From contig NZ_AHJE01000065.1 of assembly GCF_000243095.1 (NCBI RefSeq), forward strand, positions 1 to 64,000: DNA of 64,000 bases, in the 5' to 3' direction. Shown here piece by piece: positions 17,403 to 28,337 of this stretch. A program made the translations under genes and the position numbers. How positions within the stretch are numbered: position 1 is the stretch's first letter; every line of letters starts with the position of its first letter. Origin of the DNA: Cupriavidus basilensis OR16 (GTDB lineage: Bacteria > Pseudomonadota > Gammaproteobacteria > Burkholderiales > Burkholderiaceae). The notes under the pieces are model-generated. The model searched no databases. It worked only from the letters and a program-made list of their open reading frames with translations, and was not told the DNA's origin.

Positions 17403-17526
17403 TCCTGCATTTTATCAAATCGTTGCCATCCGTCCGGAAAAGATTCGTGGATGCCGCATTGCAGCATCCCGGCGCTTGCCCGGCGCACTTATTTGCCTGC
17501 ATCTTTGCTCGCTTGCCGCCGCCGGC

Positions 17527-18234
17527 TTATTCCTTGCGCGTCAGGGCGATCAGGTCTTCCGGCGTGAGCCAGCGCCAGTCCCCCAGCGCCAGGGTCGGTT
17601 CCAGCACCAGCCCGCCGATGGCGCTGCGGTGCAGGGCTTCCACATGGTTGCCAGCCGCGGCCACCATGCGCTTGACCTGGTGGTACTTGCCCTCGGTCAG
17701 GCTGAGGCGCAGGCTGCGCTCGCCGGTAGCCTCGCAGGCGGCCGCCGCGATCGGAGCCGGCTCGTCCTCCAGCTGCACGCCGGCCACCAGGGCATCGACC
17801 TGCTCTTGGGTGACCGGCTCGGCGGTCGTCACTTCATAGACCTTGGGCACCTTCTTCTTGGGCGAGGTCTGGGCGTGGATGAACTGGCCGTCGTCCGAGA
17901 GCAGCAGCAGGCCGGTGGTGTCCTGGTCAAGCCGGCCGACCGCCTGCACCTCGCGCTGGCGCAACGGCACCGGCAGCAGGTTGTACACACTGGGATGGTG
18001 GCGCGGGCGCTGCGAGCACTCGTAGCCCACCGGCTTGTTCAACAGGATGTAGGCCTTGGCGTGGCCGATCCATTCCTCGCCGTCCACGGTCAGGCGCAGA
18101 CCGTCGACCTCGAACTTGGCGCCCGGGTCCTCGCACAGGGTGCCATCGACCTCGACCAGGCCGGCGCCGATCAGGTCACCGCAATAGCGGCGGGTGCCAA
18201 AGCCCTGGGATTGGAGGATGCGGTCGAGTGTCAT
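17527..18234 (-). CDS. RsuA/RluB-family pseudouridine synthase
   Basis: A 235-residue protein with an N-terminal S4-like RNA-binding segment (residues 1-45) and a pseudouridine synthase domain whose catalytic Asp is in AVGRLDQDTTGLLLLS at about residue 100. The GKYHQVKRM block near residue 185 is typical of RsuA, which modifies 16S rRNA at U516 in E. coli. Two ATG codons, at 18240 and 18234, are close together; the second is used here. It is divergent from phrB, with 130 bases between. Confidence 0.85.
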   Translation of the reverse strand: MTLDRILQSQGFGTRRYCGDLIGAGLVEVDGTLCEDPGAKFEVDGLRLTVDGEEWIGHAKAYILLNKPVGYECSQRPRHHPSVYNLLPVPLRQREVQAVGRLDQDTTGLLLLSDDGQFIHAQTSPKKKVPKVYEVTTAEPVTQEQVDALVAGVQLEDEPAPIAAAACEATGERSLRLSLTEGKYHQVKRMVAAAGNHVEALHRSAIGGLVLEPTLALGDWRWLTPEDLIALTRKE

Positions 18235-18364
18235 GGCCATGGCTTGCTTCTTGATATCTGGATTGCTGGATTGCTGGATTGCGGGTCGGCTCGTCCGGCG
18301 CTGCGCGCCTGACGCTATGGTAGGGTAACAGGCTTCGCCAGCCCAATTCGCGGAGCGCCCGATC

Positions 18365-19875
18365 TTGCCCACCTTCCCCTCCGATGCGCGCCAGCCCTAC
18401 CGGATCGACCGGCAGTTTGAGCGCGGCCTGGTGTGGTTCCGCCGTGACCTGCGCGCCGACGATCACGCGGCGCTGCATTATGCCCTCAAGCACTGCCGCC
18501 AGGTATGGTGCGTGTTCGTATTCGACCGCGAGATCCTGGATCCGCTGCTGGCGCGCGGGCTGACGGCCGACCGCCGGGTAGCGTTCATCCTGGCCTGCCT
18601 GGCGCCGCTTGGCGATGCCCTGCGCGCGGCCGGCGGTGGCCTGATGGTGCTCAACGGCCATGCCCGCGCGTCCATTCCCGAGCTGGCCGCCGAGCTTGGC
18701 GTCAGCGCCGTGTTCGCCAACCGCGACTACGAGCCCGCCGCGCTGGCCCGCGATGCCGAGGTCAGGCAAGCGCTGGCGGACCAGTCCTGCGCCTTCTTCA
18801 GCTTCAAGGACCAGGTGATCTTCGAGCGCGGCGAGATCCTGACCGGCCAGGGCAAGCCCTTCTCGGTCTTCACGCCCTACAAGAACGCCTGGCTCAAGGC
18901 CCTGCTCCCGTTCGACCTCAAGCCTTACCCGGTCGAGCCCTACCTGAAGTCACTGGCCACCCCGCCGAAGGCTTGCGTGCGGCCGCTGCCCACGCTGGAG
19001 GCACTGGGCTTCGCCCCCTCCAACCTGGCCGAGATCGCCATGCCCGCCGGCAGCACCGGCGCCCACGCGCTGTTCGACGAGTTCTGCGAGCGCATGGGCG
19101 ACTACACGCGCCGGCGCGACTTCCCCGCCTGCGCGGCCCGAGCTACCTGTCGGTACACCTGCGTTTTGGCACCCTGTCGATCCGCACGCTCGCCCGCACC
19201 GCCCACGCCGCCACGCTGCGCGGCGACGCCGCGAGCGCCGGCGCCGCTACCTGGCTGTCGGAGCTGATCTGGCGCGATTTCTACTTCATGATCTTGCACC
19301 ACCACCCCCGGGTCGCCGCGGGGCATGCCTTCCACCCCGCCTGCGATGCCATCCGGTGGATCGACGGCGACACCGGCGAGCGCTACTTCCAGGCCTGGTG
19401 CGACGCCAGGACCGGCTACCCGCTGGTGGACGCCGCCATGCTGCAGATCCGGCAAAGCGGCTACATGCACAATCGGCTGCGCATGGTGGCGGCAAGCTTC
19501 CTGGTCAAGGACCTGGGCGTGGACTGGCGGCGCGGCGAACAGTACTTCGCCGACCAGCTCAACGACTTCGACTTCTCCGCCAACAACGGTGGCTGGCAAT
19601 GGGCCGCCTCCACCGGCTGCGACGCCCAGCCCTACTTCCGCATCTTCAACCCGACCACGCAGTCGGAGAAATTCGACCCGCAGGGACGCTTCATCCGCAA
19701 GTACCTGCCGCAACTGGCGCGCCTGCCGGACAAGTACATACACGCGCCATGGACGGCATCAGAGGACGTGTTGCTGGCGGCTGGGGTCAAGCTAGGGGAA
19801 AACTATCCGCGGCCGATCGTGCAACACGACGTGGCACGCAAGGAGACCCTGGCGCGGTATGCGGTAGTGAGGTAG
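18365..19875 (+). pseudogene. phrB: Deoxyribodipyrimidine photolyase with a single frameshift
   Basis: The gene starts with TTG 18365 (no ATG is available upstream) and reads GLVWFRRDLRADDHAAL, the photolyase alpha/beta domain. Near 19128, just after the RRRDFPA sequence, one base appears to be missing, and the protein continues one frame over with GPSYLSVHLRFGTLS, the FAD-binding helices (NRLRMVAASFLVKDLG; NDFDFSANNGGWQW) and a normal end at 19875. Restoring one base would give a full-length class I photolyase of about 500 residues. The enzyme repairs cyclobutane pyrimidine dimers with blue light. Confidence 0.85.
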
Positions 19876-19963
19876 TAAAGGAGAGGCGAGGCGAGGAACC
19901 GACTCTGCACAGTCCGATGGTGACTGAGAACCGAAGAGCCGTAAGCGACGATTCATTGTGGCC

Positions 19964-19992
19964 GTGTCTCCCGCCCGGAGGGCGGGAGACAC
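19964..19992. repeat. Perfect 13-bp hairpin, 3-base loop
   Basis: GTGTCTCCCGCCC (19964-19976) and its exact reverse complement (19980-19992) enclose GGA. It lies between the convergent ends of phrB and hemY. There is no T-tract on either side, so a Rho-independent terminator is not clear; a repeated extragenic palindrome is equally possible. The rest of the 296-base gap holds the hexanucleotide repeat at 20117-20146 and nothing else that I can name. Confidence 0.55.
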
Positions 19993-20116
19993 CCGTGCGC
20001 GATGCGAAGCGAGCCGTCGAGGTGTGCCAAGGCCGTATGGGGCGCCTCGGCCGCCCCGCAGGGGTGGTGAAACCGCAGTTGAAGTTGCAGTTAAGCCCTT
20101 GAAGCAGAAGCTGATT

Positions 20117-20146
20117 TTGCAGTTGCAGTTGCAGTTGCAGTTGCAG
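20117..20146. repeat. Hexanucleotide tandem repeat TTGCAG, five perfect copies
   Basis: Five uninterrupted TTGCAG units are seen, and imperfect units continue upstream around 20080-20115 (GTTGAAG, GTTGCAG, GAAGCAG). The array lies in the 3' flank of hemY, 25 bases after its stop codon, and is outside any gene. Confidence 0.85.
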
Positions 20147-20171
20147 TCGACATCAATCCCGACCCAACTCC

Positions 20172-21362
20172 TCAAGCCGCCAGAATCGCACTCTCCCGAT
20201 AATGCCGCTGAGCCTCCTCGGGCCTCTCGGTCTCCTCAAACATCTTGGCCAACGCCAGGTGCGCCCGAACCCGCAGCCTGCGCTGCGAATCCACATCCGC
20301 ATACCGCAGCGCCCGCTCGAAGCTGGATTGCGCCTTGCCCCAGAGCTTCTCGCCAAGGCAAAGCACGCCCAGCGCAAAGTACAGATCCGCATCGACCGGA
20401 TGCTGCGTCAGCCATTTCTCGGCCTGCTGGATCTGCGGCAGCGCACGACCTGGCTCAGCGCATTCGGCATAGCGCAACACCAGCCGGCTGTCCCAGTTGA
20501 CCTTGAGCGCGTCTTCCACGATCTTGCGGGCCTCGTCCTGCCGGCCCAGCGCCGCGAAATAGCGCGCCGCGGGCTCGGCGATGCGGGCCGCCCGGCGTTC
20601 GTCGGTGGACAGTGAACGCCAGAAGTCCTGCAGGCCTTCCACGTCGTGGCGGCGCTCCTCCAGCAAGGCCTCGCAGGCCAGCTGCTTGAGCCGCAGCGCC
20701 AGCACCGGATGCAGGGCGTTGCGCTTTTCCAGCGAGCGCGCCAGGCGCAGGACTTCGGTCCAGTTCTTGAGGTGCTGGTGGGCACGCAGCGCAATGCGCT
20801 GCACATGGATCTGGCGCGCGCCCTGGGCCTGCAGCTGCGCGATGGTTTCCAGCGCGCCGTCGGCATCGCGGGCGTCGACCAGCAACTCGGCCATCGAGAC
20901 CAGCCGCGCCTGCTCGCGCTCGGGATCGGTCACCTGCGCCATCCAGGCGTCGCGCCGCTCGGTCTCCTGCATGCGGTGCGCCGCGCGGGCACCGATCAGC
21001 GCCGCGGTCTGGGCTTGCTCGGGCCAGGCCTGGGCCTCGCGCGCGGTGCGCTCGGCACGGGCGAAGCGGCCGGCAAACAGGTTCTCGATGGACTCGCGCA
21101 ACGCCAACTGCGCGCGATTCATGCGGCTGCGCTCGCGGTAGGCCGCGGCGCGCGCCGGCATCTCGGACAGGTGGCGCACGGTGCCGAGGATGGTCCAGAC
21201 CACGAAGAACGCCAGCAACAGCAGCGCCAGCGCCAGGTTCAGCGACAGCTCGACCCGGTAAGGCGGGTAGAACAGGACCAGGTTGCTCTGGTTGAATTGC
21301 GTGAACAGCGCGAGCCCGACCGCGCCACCAAACAGGATAGCTACCCAGAAAAGAAGCCGCAT
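20172..21362 (-). CDS. hemY: HemY-family TPR membrane protein
   Basis: A 396-residue protein with two transmembrane helices at the N-terminus (about residues 4-22 and 39-60) followed by an alpha-helical, TPR-like region rich in Ala, Arg and Leu up to the C-terminus. This matches the HemY of the hemCDXY cluster of proteobacteria, whose precise role in tetrapyrrole synthesis is not settled; it is unrelated to protoporphyrinogen oxidase HemY of Gram-positives. It begins three bases after the hemDX stop. Confidence 0.9.
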   Translation of the reverse strand: MRLLFWVAILFGGAVGLALFTQFNQSNLVLFYPPYRVELSLNLALALLLLAFFVVWTILGTVRHLSEMPARAAAYRERSRMNRAQLALRESIENLFAGRFARAERTAREAQAWPEQAQTAALIGARAAHRMQETERRDAWMAQVTDPEREQARLVSMAELLVDARDADGALETIAQLQAQGARQIHVQRIALRAHQHLKNWTEVLRLARSLEKRNALHPVLALRLKQLACEALLEERRHDVEGLQDFWRSLSTDERRAARIAEPAARYFAALGRQDEARKIVEDALKVNWDSRLVLRYAECAEPGRALPQIQQAEKWLTQHPVDADLYFALGVLCLGEKLWGKAQSSFERALRYADVDSQRRLRVRAHLALAKMFEETERPEEAQRHYRESAILAA

Positions 21363-21365
21363 GCG

Positions 21366-23530
21366 CTACTCCTTCTTGAGCGCCTGCAGCGCGCCGAGGC
21401 TTTCCGCCATGGTAGGCAACTGCACCGTCACGGCGCCTGCCTGGGCCTGCTTGAGCAGGGTCAGCACGGCCTGCACGCGGCGCGACTTGGTGTCGCAATA
21501 GCGCCCGATCATGGCTTGCGCGGCCCCCAGGTCATTGCGGAACACCGGCTCGTTGCGCGACAGCAGCGCCAGGCGCGCGTTGAGCAGGCGCAGCTTGACG
21601 TTTTCGCGCAGGAACCAGCCCTGGTCGCCGGTCAGCAACAATGCCTGGGCATCGTCCACGCGGCGGATGCGGATGACCTGCATCAGTTCGTCGCGCACAG
21701 TGCCCCACAGGCGGCCGAACCAGTTGCCGAGCGCGTTGCCGGCCGGCACCGCCTCGTCCTTGGCGGCATTCTTGCCGGCCTTGGCGCCGGCTGGCTTGGC
21801 GGGCTTGTCGACGGCCTCGGCTTTGGCGTCCGACTTGCGCGCATCGGCTTCGCTACGCTCGAGCATGCGCTCGCTCGACAGCAGCGGCAGCGTGTCGATC
21901 TGGTTGATGGCTTCGTCGAGCTTGATGGCGGCACCGGTCAGGTCCGTATCCGGCACCGCCTTCATGCGCGCCACATCGCGGGCGATGGCCCGGCGCAGCA
22001 GGTTGTATTGCGGCTTGTCGGTCCGTGCAAGGCGCGTGTCGGCGCTTTGCAGCGCGGCCAGCGCGACCTGCACGTTGCCCGTGAGCTGGAGTTGCTGGCC
22101 GGCGTTGGTGAGCAGTTGCTGGATCTCCGCGATCTCCCAGTCGTCGCGGTTGCGCATCAGGTCCTGGTAGACCTGCTCCAGCGCGGATTGCTTGTCGCGC
22201 GCCTCGCCTACCTGGCCGTCCAGCGCGCCGACCTTGGCCTGCAGTTCCTTGACGGTGTCTTGCGCGTTGCGCGAGAGCACCCGGGTTTCCTGCACCAGCG
22301 CATCGTTGCTCTGCTGGCGCCGCGCCAGCTCCTGGGTCAGGCGGTCCACGCGCTGCGCTGCAGCCACCAGAAGCCGCCGCCGATGGCGAGGATCAGCAGG
22401 AACAGCAGCAACCACCATGGATTGACGCGGGGCGCGCCGCGCGCGGGCAGCGGAACGCCAGCCGCCGGAGGCGGGCTGGAGACGGGAGGAGCGGTATTGT
22501 CTTGCGTCACGCGATCGACCTTCGTTGACGTTGCGGGCGGTGGGTTGAATGGTGGTGCTGCCGGGAGCGGTGGCGGCACCATGGCGAGCGGGACGGGCGC
22601 GGCGACAGCCGGCGGCGCCGCGACAGGCATCGGCGCCGGCGGGCCGGCATGCGCCTGCGCCCACTGGCGGCAAGCCGCCAGCAGGCCTTCGTCTCCGGGT
22701 GCCGCGCGCAGCAGGTGCGAGAACCCGAGGGCCAAGGCCTGTTCGGCGATTCTCGCATGGGGCGCGATGCACTGCACCTGGCGCAGGCATGCAAGCTCTT
22801 GCGGGCTCAGGGCCTGGCGCGCCATCTCATCGAGATTGCGCACAGCTTCGGAACTGGTCAGCAGCCAGGCCTGCGGTGCCGCACCCGGCTTGAGAGCGTC
22901 GCGCACGGCTTGCCATTGCATGCTGCCGGGCGTGGGGACCGAGCGCTGGTAGGCCTCGACCGCCTGCACCTCGGCGCCGGTGGCGCGCAGGCGCTCGGCC
23001 AGCCAGTCGCGTCCGCCGTTGCCACGGATGATCAGGACCTGGCGCCCGGCAAGCGCCCCAGCGCCAAGCTGGGCTTCGAGCTGCTGCCACAGGGCCTCGG
23101 AATCGAAACGCGCCGCGGCACCGTCGCCACCGTTGGCGGCATCGCCGTTGTCTGCCTCATGGCCAGTCGTACAGCCAGCCGGGGCGATCACGCGGTGGCT
23201 GGGCGCGGCAATGCCGCGCTCGGCCAGCGCAGCCACGCTGGCGGGGCCAACCACGGCTACCGCCACGGATGAAGGCCATTGCGGCGCGGGCTTGTCCTGC
23301 ATCTGGGCCAGCGCGTCGAGCGCAAAGGCCACGGCATTGGGACTGACGAAGACCACCAGCGCAAAGTCCGGCAGTTGCGCCAGCGCCGCGCGCAAAGGGG
23401 CATCGTCGGCCACGGGGCCGATCGCCAGCAGGGGAAAGCCAAGCACGTCCAGGCCGGCGGCCGACAAGGCCTCGGTAAGTTGCCGGGACTGCCCGGCGGG
23501 TCGTGTTACAACGACGGTCGGGCGGGGCAT
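21366..23530 (-). pseudogene. hemD-hemX: Fused uroporphyrinogen-III synthase / HemX, with a frameshift at the junction of TM and coiled coil
   Basis: Residues 1-265 are uroporphyrinogen-III synthase (PTVVVTRPAGQ start; GRQVLIIRGNGGRDWLAERL). A Pro/Ala-rich linker and a transmembrane helix (NPWWLLLFLLILAIGGGFWW) follow, then the HemX part, which begins with a coiled coil (QRVDRLTQELARRQQSND) and ends with ESLGALQALKKE. The HemX part is in a different frame: near 22355, in CTGCAGCGCAGCGCG, one base is missing or two are extra. The fusion of HemD with HemX is normal in this group of bacteria as I recall; the frameshift is not. HemD closes the tetrapyrrole ring. Confidence 0.85.
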
Positions 23531-23539
23531 GGGCCGGTC

Positions 23540-24491
23540 TCAGGCAGGGGCTTGAGGGGACGCCGGATCCACCAGCGCCGCGAGAATGTCGGCCGCGCCC
23601 TGCCCCAGCAGGTCCTGGGCGACGGCCTTGCCCAGCGCTTCGGCCTGGCTGGACGCCTCGGCGCCCGCCACCACGGCGGCGGACTGGGCCCGCACGCAGC
23701 GGCTGCCGTCGGGCAGCGCCACGAACGCGTCGATGTGCAACTGGCTGCCATCCCAGCGTGCATGCGCGGCAAGCGGCACCTGGCACGAACCACCCAGCAT
23801 GCGCGACACGGCGCGCTCCGCGGTCACGGCCAGCGCGCTGGGCGCATGGTTGAGCGGCGCCAGCCACGCGGCCAGTTCGGGGCGGTTGGCCGGGATCTCG
23901 ATGCCCAGCGCGCCCTGCCCGGCTGCCGGCAGCGAGCTGACGGGATCCAGCACGGCACGGATACGATCGGCCAGGCCCAGGCGCTTGAGACCGGCGGCGG
24001 CCAGGATGATGGCGCCGTAGTTAGATCACCAGGTGGGGATAGCGGGTACGCAACGCGGCCTCGCGGCGCAGGCTGGAGGTGCCTACCACGGTGCCGGCGG
24101 GCATCTCGTCCAGCGACGCGAAGCGGCCTGAGACCAGCGCGTCGCGCGGGTCCTCGCGCTCCATGATGGCGGTCAGGGCAAATCCCTCGGGTAACTCCAT
24201 CGGCACATCCTTGAGGGAGTGCACGGCGAGGTCGGCGCGGCCTTCGGCCATCGCGATCTCGAGTTCCTTGACGAACAGGCCCTTGCCGCCAACCTTGGAC
24301 AAAGTACGGTCTAGAATCTGATCTCCGCGCGTAGTCATTCCGAGAATGGACACATCGCACGCGGGATAGTATTGTTGCAATGCAGCACGCACATGCTCGG
24401 CCTGCCACATAGCCAAACGGCTTTCACGGGAGGCGATGACTAGCTTGCGCGGCGCGGCGCTGGAGGAAGGCAGGGAGACGGATGCTTGCAT
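23540..24491 (-). pseudogene. hemC: Porphobilinogen deaminase with internal deletion
   Basis: The first 156 residues are normal HemC ([46 protein letters not shown]). At about 24020 the frame stops after YPHLVI, and the next frame resumes with [17 protein letters not shown] and goes on to the dipyrromethane-cofactor cysteine motif GGSCQVPL and the C-terminus at 23540. In E. coli the intervening stretch of about 18 residues contains conserved arginines of the active site (an L-R-G-N block); it is absent here. Because HemC is essential for haem, an assembly error is the likeliest cause. It is divergent from ppc, with 79 bases between. Confidence 0.85.
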
Positions 24492-24570
24492 CCGCCAATG
24501 TTAGCACGCACCCCAAGCCGCTCCGGGCCGATAGACCACACACAATAGATAAGAAACGACAGGAGATTGC

Positions 24571-27500
24571 ATGACGCAGCAAGCTGCGCGCCCCGCCGGC
24601 CGGCGCAAGCCAACCGCCAGCCGGGCAGACGCCCCCGACACCGCAATGGCATCCGCCTCGATTCCCGCGACCGCCCCACCCGCCAAGACCACCCGCACCA
24701 AGCGCGCAGCCGCCGCGAAGCCTGGAGCGGCGCTGGCCGTGGCCAAGGTCAGCGCGCCGGCCCGCCGCGCCAGCGACAAGGACGTGCCCCTGCGCGAAGA
24801 CATCCGCTTCCTGGGCCGGCTGCTGGGCGATTGCGTGCGTGAGCAGGAAGGCGAATCCGCCTTAATCCGCCTTCGAGGTGGTCGAGACCATCCGCCAGAC
24901 CGCCGTGCGTTTTCGCCGCGAGAACGATCGCGCCGCCGGCGCGGAGCTGGACCGCCTGCTCAAGCGCCTGTCGCGCGACCAGACCAACTCGGTGGTGCGC
25001 GCCTTCAGCTATTTCTCGCACCTGGCCAATATCGCCGAGGACCAGCATCACAACCGCCGCCGGCGTGTGCACGCGCTGGCCGGATCGCCGCCGCAGCCGG
25101 GCAGCCTGGCGCACGCGCTGCAGGCCATCGACGCGGCCGGCGTGACCGGCAAGACCCTGCGCAAGTTCTTTGACGAAGCGCTGATCGTGCCGGTGCTGAC
25201 CGCCCACCCGACCGAAGTCCAGCGCAAGAGCATTCTCGACGCCGAGCGCGAGATCGCCCGCCTGCTGGCCGAGCGCGACCTGCCGATGACGGCGCGCGAA
25301 CGCGATCACAACACTGCGCTGCTGCGCGCCCGTGTCACCACGCTGTGGCAGACCCGCATGCTGCGCAACACGCGGCTGATGGTGGTCGACGAGATCGAGA
25401 ATGCACTGTCCTACTACCGCACCTGCTTCCTGCGCGGCATCCCGCAGCTGATGAGCGAGCTGGAAGAGGACATCGCCGCGGTGTTCCCCGCCACACGCAA
25501 GAGCAAGGCCGCGCCGGCCCAGCTCGCCCCCTTCTTCCAGATGGGCTCGTGGATCGGCGGCGACCGCGACGGTAATCCCAACGTCACCGCCGACACGCTG
25601 GAACAGGCCGCGAGCAAGCAGTCGTCGCTGATCCTGGAGTGGTATCTGGACGAAGTCCACGCGCTGGGCGCCGAGCTGTCGATGTCGAGCCTGATGGTGG
25701 AAGCCAGCCCCGAGCTGCTGGCGCTGGCCGAAGCCTCGCCCGACCATTCCGAGCACCGCGCCGACGAGCCCTACCGCCGCGCGCTGATCGGCATCTACGC
25801 GCGCCTGGCGGCAACCTGCCTGGCTGTGACCGGCCAGGCCGCGCCGCGCCACCCGGTGGCCGACGCCGCGCCGTACGCCGACGCGCAATCCTTCGGCGCC
25901 GACGTACAGGTCGTGATCGACTCGCTGCGCGCCCACCACGGCGAGGCGCTCGCGCGCACCCGCATCGACGCGCTGGCCAAGGCCATCGCCGTGTTCGGCT
26001 TCCACCTGGCGTCGATCGACATGCGCCAGGTCTCCGACGTGCACGAAGCGGTGATCGCCGAGCTCTTCGCCGCCGCCGGCGTGGAGGCCAGCTACGCGGC
26101 ACTGCCGGAAGCACGCAAGCTGGAACTGCTGCTGGCCGAGCTGCGCCAGCCGCGCCTGCTGACCCTGCCCTGGCATACCTACTCCGATCAAACCCGCAGC
26201 GAGCTGGCCATCCTGAACATGGCGCGCGAGCTGCGCGCCCGCTACGGCGCGCGCGTGGCGCGCAACTACATCATCTCGCACACCGAGACGCTCTCGGACC
26301 TGGTCGAGGTGATGCTGCTGCAGAAAGAAGCCGGCATGCTGCGCGGCACGCTGGGCAGCAAGTCGGACCCGGCGCGCCCGGAACTGATGGTGATCCCGCT
26401 GTTCGAGACCATCGAGGACTTGCGCAACGCCGCCGGCATCATGCAGTCGCTGCTGGAGCTGCCAGGCTTCGCCTCGGTGATCGCCCATCACGGCGGCGAG
26501 CAGGAAGTGATGCTGGGCTACTCCGACTCCAACAAGGACGGCGGCTTCCTCACCTCGAACTGGGAGCTGTACAAGGCCGAGCTGGCGCTGGTGCAGGTGT
26601 TCGAAGCCCGCCGCGTGAAGCTGCGCCTGTTCCATGGCCGCGGCGGCACGGTTGGCCGTGGCGGTGGCCCGACCTACCAGGCCATCCTGTCGCAGCCGCC
26701 GGGTACGGTCAATGGCCAGATCCGGCTGACCGAGCAGGGCGAGATCATCAACAGCAAGTTCGCCAACGCGGAGATCGGCCGGCGCAACCTGGAAACGGTG
26801 ATCGCCGCCACGCTGGAAGCCTCGTTGCTGCCGACGCAGAACGCACCGAAGGACCTGGCGACGTTCGAGGCCGTGATGCAGCAGCTCTCGGATCGCGCGT
26901 TCACGTCGTATCGCCACCTGGTGTACGACACGCCTGGCTTCAAGGACTACTTCTTCGCCACCACGCCGATCACCGAGATCGCCGACCTGAACCTGGGCTC
27001 GCGTCCGGCCTCGCGCAAGCTGATGGACAAGAAGCAGCGCCGCATCGAGGACCTGCGCGCGATTCCCTGGGGCTTTTCCTGGGGCCAGTGCCGTTTGCTG
27101 CTGCCGGGCTGGTACGGCTTTGGCAGCGCGGTCAAGGCGCTGCTGGACGAGGCGCCGGACGAAAAGGCGCACAAAGCCGCCGTTGCCACGCTGCGCCGCA
27201 TGGTCAAGACCTGGCCGTTCTTCTCCACGCTGCTGTCCAATATGGACATGGTGCTGGCCAAGACCGACCTGGCGGTGGCCTCGCGCTACGCGCAGCTTTG
27301 CGAAGATGCCGCGCTGCGCAAGGCCGTGTTCGCGCGCATCAGCGCCGAGTGGCACCTGACGTGCGAGATGCTGGCGCTGATCACCGGCCGCCAGGAACGC
27401 CTCGCCGACAACCCGTTGCTGGCGCGCTCCATCAAGAACCGCTTCGCCTACCTGGACCCGCTCAACCACTTGCAGGTGGAATTGCTCAAGCGCTACCGCT

Positions 27501-27589
27501 CAGGCAAGGACGGTGACGATATCCGCGTGCGGCGTGGCATTCACCTGACCATCAACGGGGTGGCCGCAGGCCTGCGCAACAGCGGCTGA
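24571..27589 (+). pseudogene. ppc: Phosphoenolpyruvate carboxylase with a 10-bp tandem duplication near the 5' end
   Basis: An ATG at 24571 with AGGAG upstream opens the frame; after an Ala/Pro/Lys-rich leader of 65 residues comes the usual LREDIRFLGRLLGDCVREQEG. At 24854-24873 the sequence AATCCGCCTT is present twice in a row; removing one copy joins the two frames exactly ([14 protein letters not shown]). The remaining 900 residues are intact, with the catalytic His in [35 protein letters not shown] and the C-terminal NSG. The enzyme makes oxaloacetate from PEP and bicarbonate. Confidence 0.92.
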
Positions 27590-27601
27590 CGCTGGCAACG
27601 C

Positions 27602-27637
27602 AAAAAACCCCGCCATGGTGGCTGGCACCATGGCGGG
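27602..27637 (-). terminator. Rho-independent terminator for the minus-strand ferritin-like gene
   Basis: A perfect 12-bp stem (CCCGCCATGGTG / CACCATGGCGGG, 27609-27637) with a 5-base loop. On the minus strand it is followed by T6. It lies between the convergent ppc and ferritin-like genes. Confidence 0.8.
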
Positions 27638-27761
27638 AGAACCCGCCCGGCCGGTGGGCCGGACGGCGCAGAGCGTGGCCCGTCTACGGTGGATTTCGGC
27701 TATCCGGGCAGAAACGGTAGACCAGGCACGCGGCTCGCCATCCGATATTGGCGGCCGGGTT

Positions 27762-28337
27762 TCAGCCGACGAACGCGCCCGGCACCGGGTCTTCGCCGAG
27801 CACCGAGAGCAGGATGGCCCAATGCATCGCTTCGTCACCCAGGATGCTGCCGGCGGCCTTGGTCAGCTCGCGATTGTGGAAGTTCGGCAATACGCCCAGG
27901 TAGGCCGCAGTGGCACCCTTCTCCAGGCCGGCGGCAAAGCGCAATACGTCGGCCTGGGTCTTCAACTGGTCGGTCGGGAAGCCGTCCTATCCCCTGTGTG
28001 CCTTGTGGTGCGTCTGGAACTTGACCGCGGTTTCCAGCACGGGTTTTTGCAGCAAACCACTCTCCGCGCCAACCTGATAGGCCGCGATGGCCTGGTATTC
28101 CAGCCCGAGGGCAACATTGAGAATGGCGATATCGTCCTTGGTGCTGCCGGACTGGGCCTGCGCCCATGCCGGCATCGACTCGCCCAGGCTCATCACCGCC
28201 AGCGAGCCCAGTGCGAACAGGCCGGGGACTTTCAGCAAGCCGCGCCGGCGCGCATCCGGCGCCACAAGGATGCGGCTGTCCGTGTCCTCACTGACCTGGC
28301 GCTCGTGCTGCGCGGTCCTCGACTGCATGCGTTCCAT
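27762..28337 (-). pseudogene. Tat-exported ferritin-like domain protein with internal deletion
   Basis: The N-terminus has a late Tat-type signal (RRRGLLKVPGLFALGSLAV, then AWAQA) and a ferritin-like helix pair with LEYQAIAAYQ and THHKAH, pointing to the Ferritin_2 (DUF2202/PF13668-like) group. After KFQTHHKAH the frame ends at about 27990. The next frame resumes with FPTDQLKTQADVLRFAAGLE and continues to LGDEAMHWAILLSVLGE and the stop at 27762. About 20-25 residues appear to be missing between. A GGAG six bases before the ATG at 28337 supports the start. It is divergent from the sigma/anti-sigma pair, an arrangement that suggests that it belongs to the same regulon. Confidence 0.75.

Noticed and set aside
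20117-20146. Repeat array considered as CRISPR
   Set aside because: The unit is six bases with no spacers; it is a simple sequence repeat.
24749-27469. 906-codon open frame antisense to ppc, and similar long frames at 43066-45747, 59774-62896, 20646-22952 and 14041-15864
   Set aside because: They are composed of low-complexity Arg/His/Gly/Ala sequence, lie opposite strongly conserved genes, and are expected by-products of high GC in the third codon position.
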